This document shows positions 32,781 through 43,806 of a stretch of 64,000 nt of DNA, in pieces. The notes below the pieces were generated by a model. The model did no database searches and was not told where the DNA came from. It was given only the letters and a program-made list of their open reading frames with translations. The translations under genes and the position numbers were made by a program. The stretch comes from Pilasporangium apinafurcum (lineage: Eukaryota > Oomycota > Peronosporomycetes > Pythiales > Pythiaceae): positions 1,171,490 to 1,235,489 of the forward strand of contig BCKE01000001.1 of assembly GCA_001600495.1 (NCBI GenBank). Reading direction: 5' to 3'. Every line of letters starts with the position of its first letter. The first letter of the stretch is position 1.

Positions 32781-33785
32781 TTACTTTAGTTGCTGCTGCA
32801 GGACTTGAGCAAAGCGCTCGCGCTGATGATCCGCTTGTTGCATGCAGAACTGATCGACGTCATACGCTTCCACATCCAAATCCTGATGATGTCGAGGTGC
32901 ATACGGAATGGGACCATATTCGGGGGTAAACGTCGCAAACGGACGCGGAATCGTTTTCTTCTTTTTCTGGTTATCATGACCGTTGTTATCACTTGTAATC
33001 TCTAGTGCCTTCTCCAATCGCGAGTGCTGCACCTTCCAGACTTGATCCCACAGCCGCTCGAAGCGTTCGATTTCGTGTTGTGAAAAGTCTTCGGTTGGAT
33101 GTGTCAGCTGCGCTTGTTGTGAGGTACCAATGCGTCCGTGGACGTGATGCACATGTGGAAGCACACGTTTGATCCACTTTTCATCTTCAGGGGTGTCCAG
33201 CAATCGCTCACTTACCACACACCAATGACTAAAGTCCAAGGTAAGCTTGAGACTTGGAAATGCTTCCAGCAACTCTAATGTCGGCCAAGGCGAGTAGAAT
33301 ATCCGCCCACGGTGAGTTTCATGAGAAATCTGATGACAATCCATTTCGTTTTCCAGCTCGAGTGCATGGGCAATGAATTCCATTTGATCCAATTTGCTCC
33401 AGTGGTCACTGCCGGAATGAACATTGATCCACATTGGGCGCGTTGAGCTGCTAGTAAGTGCCGTTTCTAATTGCAGGCGATATCGCATGAGATGAGTCTG
33501 CACACTTTCAAATTGCTGATTGAGGTGCTTATCCTCATAATCCACCCATCCTGAGTACAGCCCGACGATCAGCTCCATGTCTTTGTCAGCCAACATGCGC
33601 TGCACTTCGGAGATCCCACCAATCGCCTCTAGGTCACTCAGACTGGCTTCGATGCCATCGTACCCTTGCTTACGGATATACGCCAAGAGTCTCTCGCCGT
33701 ACACACGCGGTTTTTCGCCTGCAACACGCAGCTTCTCAGCAGTCGGCGTGCCCCATAACGATCGGAAGCATTTCAACTGCATCAT
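32781..33785 (-). CDS. Xylose-isomerase-like TIM-barrel protein (sugar-phosphate isomerase/epimerase family)
   Basis: A single exon of 334 residues. The barrel pattern is visible: YGERLLAYIRKQGYDGIEASL (strand plus helix), LIVGLYSGW, WINVHSGSDHW, ISHETHRGR, LKLTLDFSHWCVVSE, VHHVHGRIGTSQ and FTPEYGP. The metal-ligand set expected of AP-endonuclease-2-type barrels (Glu in SHETH, Asp/His in DFSHW, His in HGR, Glu in TPEYG) is present. The substrate is unknown. No targeting signal is seen. The ATG at 33785 is followed by a second Met. Confidence 0.75.
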   Translation of the reverse strand: MMQLKCFRSLWGTPTAEKLRVAGEKPRVYGERLLAYIRKQGYDGIEASLSDLEAIGGISEVQRMLADKDMELIVGLYSGWVDYEDKHLNQQFESVQTHLMRYRLQLETALTSSSTRPMWINVHSGSDHWSKLDQMEFIAHALELENEMDCHQISHETHRGRIFYSPWPTLELLEAFPSLKLTLDFSHWCVVSERLLDTPEDEKWIKRVLPHVHHVHGRIGTSQQAQLTHPTEDFSQHEIERFERLWDQVWKVQHSRLEKALEITSDNNGHDNQKKKKTIPRPFATFTPEYGPIPYAPRHHQDLDVEAYDVDQFCMQQADHQRERFAQVLQQQLK

Positions 33786-34283
33786 TCACAATCTCCGCAA
33801 CTGCATGATGGACATTCGAGGAACGCGAGTAGAATATTACAAATATATCATATGATGTGTACTTTAATTGCAATAATAATTTTTTAAAATAGGATAATTA
33901 CGTAAAGCACACAATCAGCCACACAAAAATGGACTACCCGCAAGTTCGTCATTTAAGATTTATATGGTATGATTTTGCTTTCTTGTCATTTTGTCGACTA
34001 TCATCCTCATTTCCATTCATATAAGAGACGTATCTGGATATCATATGGAATACAATACTCTAGACTCGACGTTACGCTTAGATACCAAAGTAAGACAAAA
34101 TATCAATAAGAAAATCACTCTGTTTGCTTCGAGTCTCCTTGCAAATTCACATGCTATAATAACTTGGAAGAAGTTCAAAGTAAATAAAGATCATCCCTGA
34201 GTTACCAAATGGTAGCTCATATGGTCTTTTTTCAATATTTAGCATATGTTGGATATTAGTGAGGTGCTTACGCATCGGTCACT
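33786..34283. other. AT-rich intergenic region
   Basis: No recognisable gene. A short plus-strand open frame (33991-34200) has neither domain nor splice support. Confidence 0.4.
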
Positions 34284-35017
34284 CTATTTGCTATCGTTCT
34301 GTTTTGCAGTTGTATCTTCCTCTTGATCATCTTTACAGTTTTTCATTCCTCTTTCTGTTTTGTTCGACTCAACTGGCTTTTCATCTGACAACTCTATTGA
34401 GTTACTCTCATTGACATCAGCCGTCTCGGTCTCTATCTGTCGTTTCTTACTCTCTGATGCTCTTCTCTTAGGATCGATTTCGAGTGACGCTTTAGAATCA
34501 ATTGAAGTTATTCGATTTGCACCAGAAGCATCTGGACAAGTCTCTTTGGCATCGGCGCGACGACTCTCAACCGAAGCGCGACCGCGCATCGCCTTCATGA
34601 GCGAATAGAATGCGTCATAATCCATCGACGCCAATACAATCTCCAGGTATTGTTCCGCTTTTGGGTCCTGCGCAATTGCTTGTTTGAATCGTGCGGTAAA
34701 CTCTTCTTCGGTGATATTTTGACTCGCTAAGAAATCTACCAAAAACAGCAATAGACTAACTCGTAATTATTTCAAGTCCATCAATCCTAATAGTTTGCAA
34801 AAACGTGTTTTTGTCTCATACCTTCCATGTGCGCATTGAATTTATCCTGAAATTTGTTATAAATCGTAGTGTACTCCAGATGATGTTCTTCTTCGTCAGT
34901 AAACTCGAGCGCGTGGTCGAGGAAAAACTGCTCAAATTGCCGTTGAAATCGCGCAGAAGAGATGTACTCAACCAATTTGCGGATAACGCTGTCTTGAATA
35001 TTTTTCTCTATATCCAT
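34284..35017 (-). CDS. BART-domain protein (ARL2BP/CFAP36-like)
   Basis: Two exons on the minus strand, 35017-34822 and 34735-34284 (phase 1); 215 residues. Residues 1-120 match the BART domain: IRKLVEYISSARFQRQFEQF, then LEFTDEEEHHLEYTTIYNKFQ, and HMEDFLASQNITEEEFTARF across the splice. The C-terminus is charged and disordered, as in CFAP36 (CCDC104). BART domains bind ARL2/ARL3 GTPases and occur in cilium-associated proteins, fitting a zoospore-forming organism (inference). An upstream ATG at 35035 would add six residues. Confidence 0.8.
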
Positions 35018-35249
35018 TGAAAAAGTGAGCACCAATCTGAAATCGTTGGGAATGCGGATCTTGTTCTAGCTGCACCTCAATGATCGCAGCTTTGAAACGG
35101 GGGAGTGACAAATGTGTCCTTTCGATGGACTACTATTAAAGTCAACTCGTCTTTTATCTCGATTAATTATTGAATCGTAGTAACAATAAAATTGAATTGC
35201 ATCAGGAATTAAATTGGGTGGAAAGGAAGAACCACGGCATTGGTACAAA

Positions 35250-35679
35250 ATGGCAGCACGCGTGACGAAGCTGTTCCTGCAGAACTGCCGCCAAGAGGCG
35301 CCCTCTTCGGGAAAAAATGGACGGCTCAGTGAAAAAAAGCAGTCACTTTTGGGTAGGAAAGTGGTGTTGACAACGAACAAGCAGAAATCGACTTCACAGT
35401 CGAAAAAGGTGAAAGCAAGTGGGACAGCCACTCAACAGAAGAAACCGAAAGAGCGATTCTTAGAAGCCGCAAAACGAGAGCAGGAGCATGCCGATCTGAC
35501 AAAAGCGAATGTTCAGAAGTTAAAATTTCGATCGTCATTGAAATCGCAACAATTGATGGCCAAGGTGAGGAAAGGAAACAAGTTAACGTGGGTTGAACTA
35601 TGCATATACTGATATTCTCTTCTTTGCGGCATTTGTACCATTTTAGGCGCTGGCGCAACGCAAGGGAGCGGGATTGTAG
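35250..35679 (+). CDS. Small basic hypothetical protein
   Basis: Two exons, 35250-35564 and 35647-35679; 115 residues with a high Lys/Arg/Gln content (MAARVTKLFLQNCRQ..., ERFLEAAKREQEHADL, ...ALAQRKGAGL). The second exon supplies only ten residues and was accepted because GTGAGG...TTTTAG restores frame with the same Lys/Ala/Gln character. The N-terminus could be a mitochondrial or nucleolar signal. The family was not recognised. Confidence 0.5.
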
Positions 35680-35834
35680 TATTCCGTTGATCATTTTGAA
35701 TCAGTAACTGGGTAGATGAAAGAGGTGATAGAGAGAAAGTAACGTAGTTTGTTGCGGTGTATGTAATATAAGACTTGATTTGGTTCTTTTTCATGATTTT
35801 TGATGCGGTCGTCATTACTTTTTGTTGGGATTTT

Positions 35835-36095
35835 CTACTGTTTCTTGATAGGCGTGGGCTTCATAGCGCCACTCTCATGGACATTCACTTTCGCCACATC
35901 ATCCAAATCTTCGAAATCGTCCTACAAGAACAATTTGGGCTGAGCACATGCCAATAAAGGATTACAATTACTAGTAGTTTACTAGATGAAACATACCTGA
36001 GCCAGTTGACGGACAGTGTAAGCAAACACTGAGCCAGCAAATGTGGCAAGACCTCCAGCCATGATTAAGTTCTTCGCTCGCACAGACAGCGGCAT
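35835..36095 (-). CDS. COA3: Cytochrome c oxidase assembly factor 3 (COA3/CCDC56-like)
   Basis: Two short exons, 36095-35997 and 35921-35835, joined in phase 0 (GTATGT...TTGTAG); 61 residues. It reads RAKNLIMAGGLATFAGSVFAYTVRQLAQ then DDFEDLDDV. This is the COA3 pattern: a short matrix segment, one inner-membrane helix (about 10-27), then the conserved AQDDF(x)DLD. The family stabilises newly made COX1 in mitochondria. The gene is too short to stand out as an open frame, and the exon-exon match is the main evidence. It converges on the small basic gene at 35679. Confidence 0.8.
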
Positions 36096-37039
36096 TCTTC
36101 CAATTGATCGATCACCCACTCAATCGCTTCTACCCAGTTGCGTCTGACAGACAAACTGCTGTCGAAAAATAGGGGCGGGCACAACTCGACTAATAGTTAG
36201 CCGACTCAAATTTTAACTAGCCGCAATTTAAGCCGACTAGCCAATAACTAGTCGATTTTTATTGCTTTAACCTCAAAAGTTCATATGAGATAGTGAAATA
36301 GGGGTAACTCAGGAAAGACATCCTTTAGGGTCGACTTGACCAGCAAAAGCTAATTAAGACTAGGCAACCGCAGAGTAGCCATCTCTGATACTTGGACTCG
36401 ATAAGTAAGCGGTCATCCTTGAAAAAGATGTTTTAGTGTGATGTTTGTCTTCTTTTCGCACCAATACTACGACACCACGCTTTCTGGACAATTTTTAATT
36501 TTTCACGCATTCGATCTCCTCGGATATGCATTGTCATCATTTCACATCTGTTCTTGAAAAGAAAAATGACGCTAAAAGGAGCTCATTGCGGAGAATTCGA
36601 AACAAGCTCCTGCTTCTATCAATAGGGATTGCTTCGCTTCAAAAAACACGACAAAGTGTATCCTAGAATTAGCAGAAATGAAGGATAGCGATTAAGTTCA
36701 CTTTAAATGCACAATTTAGAATGACAAAGAAGCGATGCCGTTTCCCGAGCAGGCGAGGACATTGCTAGAACTCGGAACTATCACAGACTTTTTTTAAATT
36801 TATACGCCCATACGAAAGCGCGAGACTCAGAAAGGATGGGGATGGAAGAATATCCAGATATACGGCAGAAAGAATGACGTTCGAAAATGATGGCAATGAA
36901 CCGCCATCTTCTTCAATTGATTTGTCTTGAGATCGTTGAGGCCTTCTAAGAAATTGTCAACATTCGCTATTAGTTGTTATCGTACGCTGGATCTTCATAC
37001 ATCCTTATTTTACACAATTACCAAAAGGGAGCGTCATCC
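36096..37039. other. Gene-poor region with dispersed repeat
   Basis: About 0.94 kb without a supportable gene. It contains a diverged copy (36305-36405) of a repeat also found at 58719-58826, and short direct/inverted ACTAG-rich stretches at 36185-36255. Possibly the remnant of a transposable element. Confidence 0.45.
36305..36405. repeat. Dispersed repeat, copy A
   Basis: Shares GTAACTCA.GGAA.GCATCCT and then CGACTTGAC(C/T)AGCAAAAGCTA...AGACTAG.CAA.CGCAGAGTA with 58719-58826 in the same orientation, at roughly 80% identity by eye with small indels. The family is not recognised; it is too short to classify. Confidence 0.65.
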
Positions 37040-40000
37040 TTACGCAGCAGTGGACGTTGGGGTCGTGGTTGACGTCACTGTTGTTTTCACAACGTAAATC
37101 TGTCTTAATGCCTTATTCGTGGTCATTGAATTCGGATACTCCTTCTTGTTGGACGAACTCTTCGTTCGATGCTTCTTATGCGGCGCAGTTGACGGCCTAT
37201 GTGAAATGACCGAATCCGATAAAGCTGGTGTTGCTTGCTCCTTTCCTTCAGATTGCGGTTTAATGCTTGCAGGATTGTCCATATTGGATGGTGGTGTGGG
37301 TACGGAAGGCGCAGAGAGTTTCGGCTTGTAAACCATTGATAACTTTTTCTTCGGAACAGTCTTGCCGGTATGTGCTGACCACTTACACTCATCTGTGTTT
37401 GTCACCATTCCTGATGTTGATCTCTCCGTTAAAGGCATTTGAGATTTGTCGGAAGACGATTTGCTAGACTTTGCTACAAATTGCTTCTTTTTCGTGTTTG
37501 TTGTGATATTTCCACCCACATTTTTTGCTTTTTGTGAGTAAATCTGTCGCTTATCCTCACGTTCATCTGCTGACTTCGTTCTATCAAGTTTTGCCATCGG
37601 CTTTTTAAGTGGTTTAATGTCTCCATCCGCAACATGTTCGCTGTTAATTTCTTCCGAACTTTTGTCCATCACCGGATCATGTGTCGAAAATGGTTTTGTC
37701 GCGTGCTTGTGTGTATTACCATTACCATTGCTTCGAGGTGTCATCTTTCGAGCCGTCTTAGACTCCGTTAATTTGGTCGGACGAGTAGTTTTCGTGTGTT
37801 TAACTGGTTTGAGGGAAGCAATTCGCCAGTCTACATGCTGTTGCACCGTGGAATGTGGTTGCGACGGTTTCTGTGTACTATTACGTTGAACATTACATTC
37901 TGCCAATGCAGGAAGATCGCTCATGTTCCCCCTGTGAGATTCCTGCTTGTGTTTTTGATGTGCTTTTTCACCATCGATCTGTTCAGATGTAACTGGAGAG
38001 GAGAACCGTCCGGTTGAATTCTTCACGCAAGTTTTAACCTCACTCACAGGATCCGACTGTGGTAAATTGCTAGTGTCAATCCGGCATTCCTCCGTTGGTA
38101 CAATCGATGCAGTTTTCATTGCTTTTTGCACCCTTACTCCGACGAGTAAGGCCCGCACCTTCGATTCTTGTGGAGCTGCGAATACAAATTTCGTGGTCGT
38201 TAATTGGTTTTTCGCAGCTATTTGACGCTTTTGTGGACGCTTATGCCTGGTCGCAGCTTCCCGTAGCCGTTTTTTCTCCAGTAAAATAACTCTCCTCGAC
38301 TTCACAGTCTGAAATCTGTTTGCAGCATCATCAGGAAGGAACTCAATCCCTTCCTGCGCATCCGTCAGCACAACGACACCTCCACCTTCCGGTATATGCT
38401 TGAGAATGTCTACATCCATGATCATTCTAGCTTTACTGTGATGAACTCCCTTGCTTTTCATTGTTGAAATATGGTCGCTGGTGCTCGAGTCAATCCTATC
38501 TTGATGATGATTCGCCGATAATTGGTTATCTGGTTTCATATGCCCTCGATCAGGTGTGTTTTCGTGCCGTAACTCCATTGCCTTGCTTCGTAGTATAGGT
38601 GAAGGTCTAGCTTTGGCCATGTCTCGATGCTTTGTGGCTGATAAGCGGATTGGACGAGTGGACTTTCTAATTTCTATCGACTTTGATGGTGCTTCGCCAT
38701 TTTGTTCAAAAGAGCGATCATGTTTGTTCTCTTTCACGGTGGAATTGCGATCTAATTCCTCTTGTTTGACAGTGATCTTCGAAATATTTATCGTATTGAT
38801 TTCAGTTGGAGCACTTGATGACGCCTTCTTCACCACCGGACGATATACAACAGTGTATTTCTTCCCCTTGGATGGCGCCACAACTCTTTTATTTTGCAAA
38901 CTTTTACGTTTTCCAGTATCATGTTCCAGTATTGGAGGTTCATCATCAGTATCCTCAGCCGGTTCGCTACGCCCGACCCTCGGCTTCACTGCTTTCGACA
39001 CAAGTTTTTGCTTCTCATTATGTTCCACAACTGCTGGAAATGCGGTTGGTGATTTTTTCGCTGGACTAACTAGGTCGGATTTTGGCAGAGAGTCTGATAT
39101 ATTATCACCTTTCTCCTCTTTGTCTGTTTGTTTTAACTCCAAAGGACATTGTTTCTTCACCAAAACATTCTCAACTGTAACAGTCTTTTCCTCAACAGGG
39201 ACAATAGCTGGAGATGAGGAGCGAGATCTTCGACTACCGGACGTTTTAATATCGTCAGCGTTAATCATACCGCCGGTTTTTGGATCAAATAACATTTTTG
39301 GCCCAGATCGCTTCAAGATACGAACTTGTGTGTTGGAAACTGATACACTCTCGCGCGGCACAGATGATACCGCTGCTGTGTTTTCAGCACCTTGTTCATT
39401 CATTTTGTTTGCTGTTTTGGATGCAGGCAGCTGTGCAGAAGACGTAGCAGCTGGAATTTCCTCCTGATGGGTTCCGGGCGTGTTTTTGAGCGTGATCGCT
39501 TCTGCCAATCCCCTTGAGCAACTTTTATCAACTATAGCTGATGGCATCAGCGACGGCTCTGATTGATTGGATTCTTCTACATACTGGTGCATCTGTTTAG
39601 GATCTTCGGCACGTGCAATGCCGTTATGGCCAAGGACCTGTGTCGGTGATTGAAAGGACGATTCGTGACGGTAAGCGAGCGAAGGTTGATAATGAATCTC
39701 TCTCCGATCCATTTCATGCTCAGATAGTCGTCGATCATTCTTATACGGTCTTTCATCTTCATAAACGTGACGACGATGATATGGGTGGCGATCCGGTGCA
39801 TAATATCCATGATGATCTAGTTGGTTGTGGCTATTCGCACTTGTGTAGCCCATATACCGATTATAACGAGCGTCACTCGGATTATAGTGACTATGGCTGT
39901 GTCCACCATGAGAACCATAGTCATTATGATTATATCGATACCCATGTGAAGAATTATGATCGTACTGAAATCGGTCGTAAGGATTGCCATCTGGCAAGGG

Positions 40001-40753
40001 CATTCGTGATGCATATCGCTCGTCTTGGGAAGTATAACTGTGATGTCCACCAGATTCGATAGCACTATGTCCATGATGACTCTGTTGATGATTTTCATGA
40101 TAGTGTATGCCTTCTGCCACCGCATCTTGCAGCGTTGGGAACTCTCGTTCTTGTTGAAGTTGACGGAACCGGGTGGATTGCACAATATCTTGCTCCACGG
40201 CGTCATCGCCCCATCGTCCAGAACTAGTGGTTCCTATAGAATGCATGCTGCCAGGATTGGATTTTATTGTTGATGATGGTGCACCCCATACACGTGGTTT
40301 TGGATCATGTAAGCGGTCTATTCGCTCTACTGGCTCTGCTGTAGCTGATTGTTCACTCTCCTTTTCGTCCACAATAGTGTCATTGTTACTGCTTTCACCC
40401 CACCCAGTGCGTCCACTTGGCACGAGGTTGATGTGCACGTCTTGTCCCTGGTTTTCTTTCCGCAGACTCGGTGTATTGATCGGCGTTGGTGCAGCCACGA
40501 GATGCGTTTTGGCCGCCGTCGCACCAGTGCGATTTCCCAGCACGAGCATGCGTTTGGGGAACAAACCTAGCAACACACCGATATTGGACAACACAATGAT
40601 CACACCGTATTAGTATATCAAACCTGTATTAAATGTCCATCCGTTTGCAGTTCTACCTGCATTGTCGACAGCCTTGGTAAGCGGTGCTTTGTAAAGTGCA
40701 TTCAGATTTTTACTGGAAAACTTGGGTTTGGCTTTCGTATTCGAACCGGTCAT
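37040..40753 (-). CDS. BAT2/PRRC2 N-terminal-domain protein, large and disordered
   Basis: Two exons on the minus strand: 40753-40624 ([20 protein letters not shown]...) and 40566-37040, joined in phase 1; 1218 residues. The N-terminus across the splice matches the BAT2_N pattern: short basic start, LNALYK, ...[28 protein letters not shown]. The rest is low-complexity: a His/Tyr/Ser/Gly-rich block (about 170-330), then Lys/Ser/Thr/Pro-rich sequence with many basic patches. Animal and plant relatives (PRRC2/BAT2) bind RNA and act in stress granules and translation; the same role here is inference. The frame is open to 40603, but only with a GTG start; the spliced ATG at 40753 is better supported. 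Confidence 0.75.
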
Positions 40754-41383
40754 GCCCTTTTAACGATAATATTGAGAATGAATCCGCGTGCGCAGGACGT
40801 GAAGCGTTGCGTTGCCTTGGCATCAAAGAGAAAGAACCGAAGGAAGGAAGAGAACGATCCTTTGTAACCACCACCGCTTGCCTACCCACCCGCCTGGCAC
40901 TTTTTCTTTGTTTCTTTTGCTTCTATAACGCTTCCGTGTTTCCTTTTCAGAGGTCAAGAATGAGGTTTATTTTTATTAAGAGGTTTTTTACTAATAAAAA
41001 TAAGGTTTTACAAAATAGAGAGCTCTACATATGATCGCCACCAGAACCTGACTTTAAGAGTATTTCTCTTATATCTTTGTACAGTATGCATTATAGTTAA
41101 TTTGGAAATATGTCACTATTAAGAGGATTTATAGATATAAAACCTTGATTGAAACAGCCCATTTTTGGGGTGTGCCCTGAAAAGTCACAAAGCCAAGAAG
41201 CGTTGCTTGTTTGGAGATCTGATCACAATGTAGCTTTTCGCGTATCTACAGAAAGAACACATGGAGGACCGCTGATAGCTATAGAAATATGGAACTACAT
41301 ATGCATGCGAGGGTATATACATTTGCGTTCTTCTTTCTTTAATTATCCCTTCTTTTCACCATTCTGTCTCTCTCTTGTCTATA
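40754..41383. other. Intergenic region
   Basis: AT-rich spacer containing the presumed promoter of the BAT2-type gene and the 3' flank of the SMS-like gene. No gene recognised. Confidence 0.4.
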
Positions 41384-42703
41384 TTAGCAAATTGAATCCA
41401 CGCCGTTCTGTTTCGCTACTTCTCGATTGTTCGAGTTGAATGCGTAAAGTCCATTGTTCACACCATCGTCAAACTCATCCACCGCTTCTTCCAATCCATC
41501 CACACTCACGCGCTTGTACGGATACGCTAGTGGCTGATGGCCATTCGCGCCGTTTACCATGTTCCCAGAATTAAGATGACCTGTTGGGTATTGCATGCAT
41601 AATGGGACCCAACTGTGTTCAAAATGGAAAAATACAAGCGCTGAGATCATTACACCAAGTACCACGTCCACTGTGTAATGTTTCCGTCCAGAGATGCAGA
41701 GCGCCGCGAGGACGAATAAATACGTTATCCCCAATGTCCACCGCAGCTTGGAAAAATGAGGAAAGTGGCGGTCCAATTGACGCAGGTACAACAGCAATGC
41801 GCTGGTAGTATAAGCCATGTGGCCAGAAAATATAAGGTCACCACAGGAGTTGTAGTTGCCGTAAATCGGCCCCACGCGTGTGACGATGTCGATCCAATTC
41901 TTTGGGGGGAAATAGTCCGGACTTCCAAGCCGGCAATGAGGAGCTGGCCCTGGAAGCGATGTAACCGCGACGGTCAACATCCGCAAGAAGTAACAGACCG
42001 TTGCGATTCGAAAAAAAGATGAGATGACTTTGCATCGGTTTTCGCGCTTCATGAACAACGACTGGATCACAAACGTCACGGGCACAAACGCCGTCAAAAT
42101 GTCACTTAGCGGTCGCCATTTGGAATCCACTGCTTGTTCCGGAATCAACATAAAACCCAAGTCTTTCAGTGGCACCGCTGATGGCACATGAATATAGAAC
42201 GCGATGTTGACAGCAAACACCATGACGAGTGACATCGCTACGAAAATTTCCGCGTGGTCGAGCACCGAGTTCATGTGTTGATCGTATTTCGAGCGCACAA
42301 AATGCCGGAAATAGAAAAACGAAATTGTAAAGAGCATCCACACGCCTCCCCATGTCGCGCGCGTGTGGTGCCCTTCTGGCTCGACGACAAACTTGAAAAA
42401 CAGCACCCAGACCATCACACCGACACCCACAATCAGTACAGTGAGAATCACAAACAGCACGAAGCTCAGAATCTCACGCAGGTCAAGGTTTTCCCGCCAA
42501 TGCCGACTGTCTTTGCCCTTCAAATTGCTGTTCGTCTTACGGTTAAGTCCACCACCGTTTGCGCTAGGATTGTGGATGGGTAACGTCTCTTCCATACTAC
42601 TATTTGCTTTTTCGAGACTGGCGACGATACTGGCGGCGGGTCCAGACATCTTACGCTTGGTACGATAGAAAGCGGACTTGACGAAGGGGAAATAGGACGC
42701 CAT
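41384..42703 (-). CDS. Sphingomyelin synthase-like (PAP2-C) membrane transferase
   Basis: A single exon of 439 residues with six hydrophobic segments between about 75 and 370. The catalytic motifs of the sphingomyelin/inositolphosphorylceramide synthase family are present: CGDLIFSGHM near residue 286 and GRKHYTVDVVLG near 340, supplying the His-His-Asp triad. The enzyme transfers a phosphoalcohol head group onto ceramide in Golgi or plasma membrane (family knowledge); the donor cannot be read from sequence. The cytosolic N-terminus (1-70) and an acidic C-tail (DGLEEAVDEFDDG) flank the core. Length is normal for the family. Confidence 0.85.
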   Translation of the reverse strand: MASYFPFVKSAFYRTKRKMSGPAASIVASLEKANSSMEETLPIHNPSANGGGLNRKTNSNLKGKDSRHWRENLDLREILSFVLFVILTVLIVGVGVMVWVLFFKFVVEPEGHHTRATWGGVWMLFTISFFYFRHFVRSKYDQHMNSVLDHAEIFVAMSLVMVFAVNIAFYIHVPSAVPLKDLGFMLIPEQAVDSKWRPLSDILTAFVPVTFVIQSLFMKRENRCKVISSFFRIATVCYFLRMLTVAVTSLPGPAPHCRLGSPDYFPPKNWIDIVTRVGPIYGNYNSCGDLIFSGHMAYTTSALLLYLRQLDRHFPHFSKLRWTLGITYLFVLAALCISGRKHYTVDVVLGVMISALVFFHFEHSWVPLCMQYPTGHLNSGNMVNGANGHQPLAYPYKRVSVDGLEEAVDEFDDGVNNGLYAFNSNNREVAKQNGVDSIC

Positions 42704-43806
42704 GATGACCCGCAGCTCCGAGAAATCAGCGCTTGCCGATTCCTATGCGTGAGAAGTCGAAATGATCAGCAACGTTGGTGGATGGGTGAACTGCCTGAAT
42801 AAAGGGAGAGATGATTTTTTTGCCCACCAGCCCAATAAAGCTTTTCCCCTACCCATAATATTCAATAACGGATTCCCATTGACTAAAAATAGAATTAAGT
42901 GGATTTTTATTGGCTAAAATAATGGATCCCTAGCTGGATTCCTCACATGAACCCCACATGTTTACGCCTTGGATGACTAACACGATTGACACAAAGCAAA
43001 TATGTACCGAAGGGATCCACTTCGTTCTTTTCCTGCTGTCATTACGTTTTACAGTATGAAAAGACTCGAGACGAGATGGCAAACACAGGTACATGATTTC
43101 CAGTTCCTCCTCTTCTGCTTAGTAGATTTATGGCGGTACTATACCAGATAATAACGACTAGTGAAGACCGATCGACCTGTTGGAAAACTTTGCCTACACT
43201 TTTGTGGATTGCAGAATGTGAATACAAACTCTTGAATGTTCATGTTGATGGATCGCAATCACACACGCACATGGATGAGTTTTGGTACTCTAGTTTGTCT
43301 ATAGGATTGTTTGTTTCCTTGCTCAACTCGACAAAATCATGTCTCTGACATAACTGCGTGGATACGAAGAATGGGTTAAAGGGCATGTGCGAAAGAAATG
43401 AGGTCCAAGGAATTCAAGTCCATGACATCACCATCCCCAAATGATGGATACAGTGCCCTTTGAAATCATCTTAGTGGTGTGCAAGCGAGCGTCCAAGTCA
43501 GTAGCAGTCGATTTGAGGAGGTGGGTGGGTGGGTGGTGATGACGAGACTGTTGGTAACAGAGATCCTTCAAGATAGATGGTGTGCATGTCACAGTGAGAA
43601 TCGCCACTGTTCACACGAACAGTACATCGTCCAATCGATCAACCAATGACAGAATGGACAAGTTCGGGTCTCTCTTTCTCTTTAACGTCTTCATTATTTT
43701 AATCGAAATGCAGTTATTGCTTGAGTGGATGGTAGGAAGAATCGACAAGCATGCCCTCGTTTCACATGCGAAGTCGATTTTTTAGTTATTAATGACTGTG
43801 GCACTA
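42704..43806. other. Intergenic region of about 1.1 kb
   Basis: No supportable gene. It contains a GGTG/GGTGG-rich patch (43520-43545). Short frames on both strands lack domains. Confidence 0.4.

Noticed and set aside
40567-40603. BAT2-type gene starting in the contiguous frame at 40603
   Set aside because: That start would be GTG. A spliced upstream exon from ATG 40753 gives a better family N-terminus.
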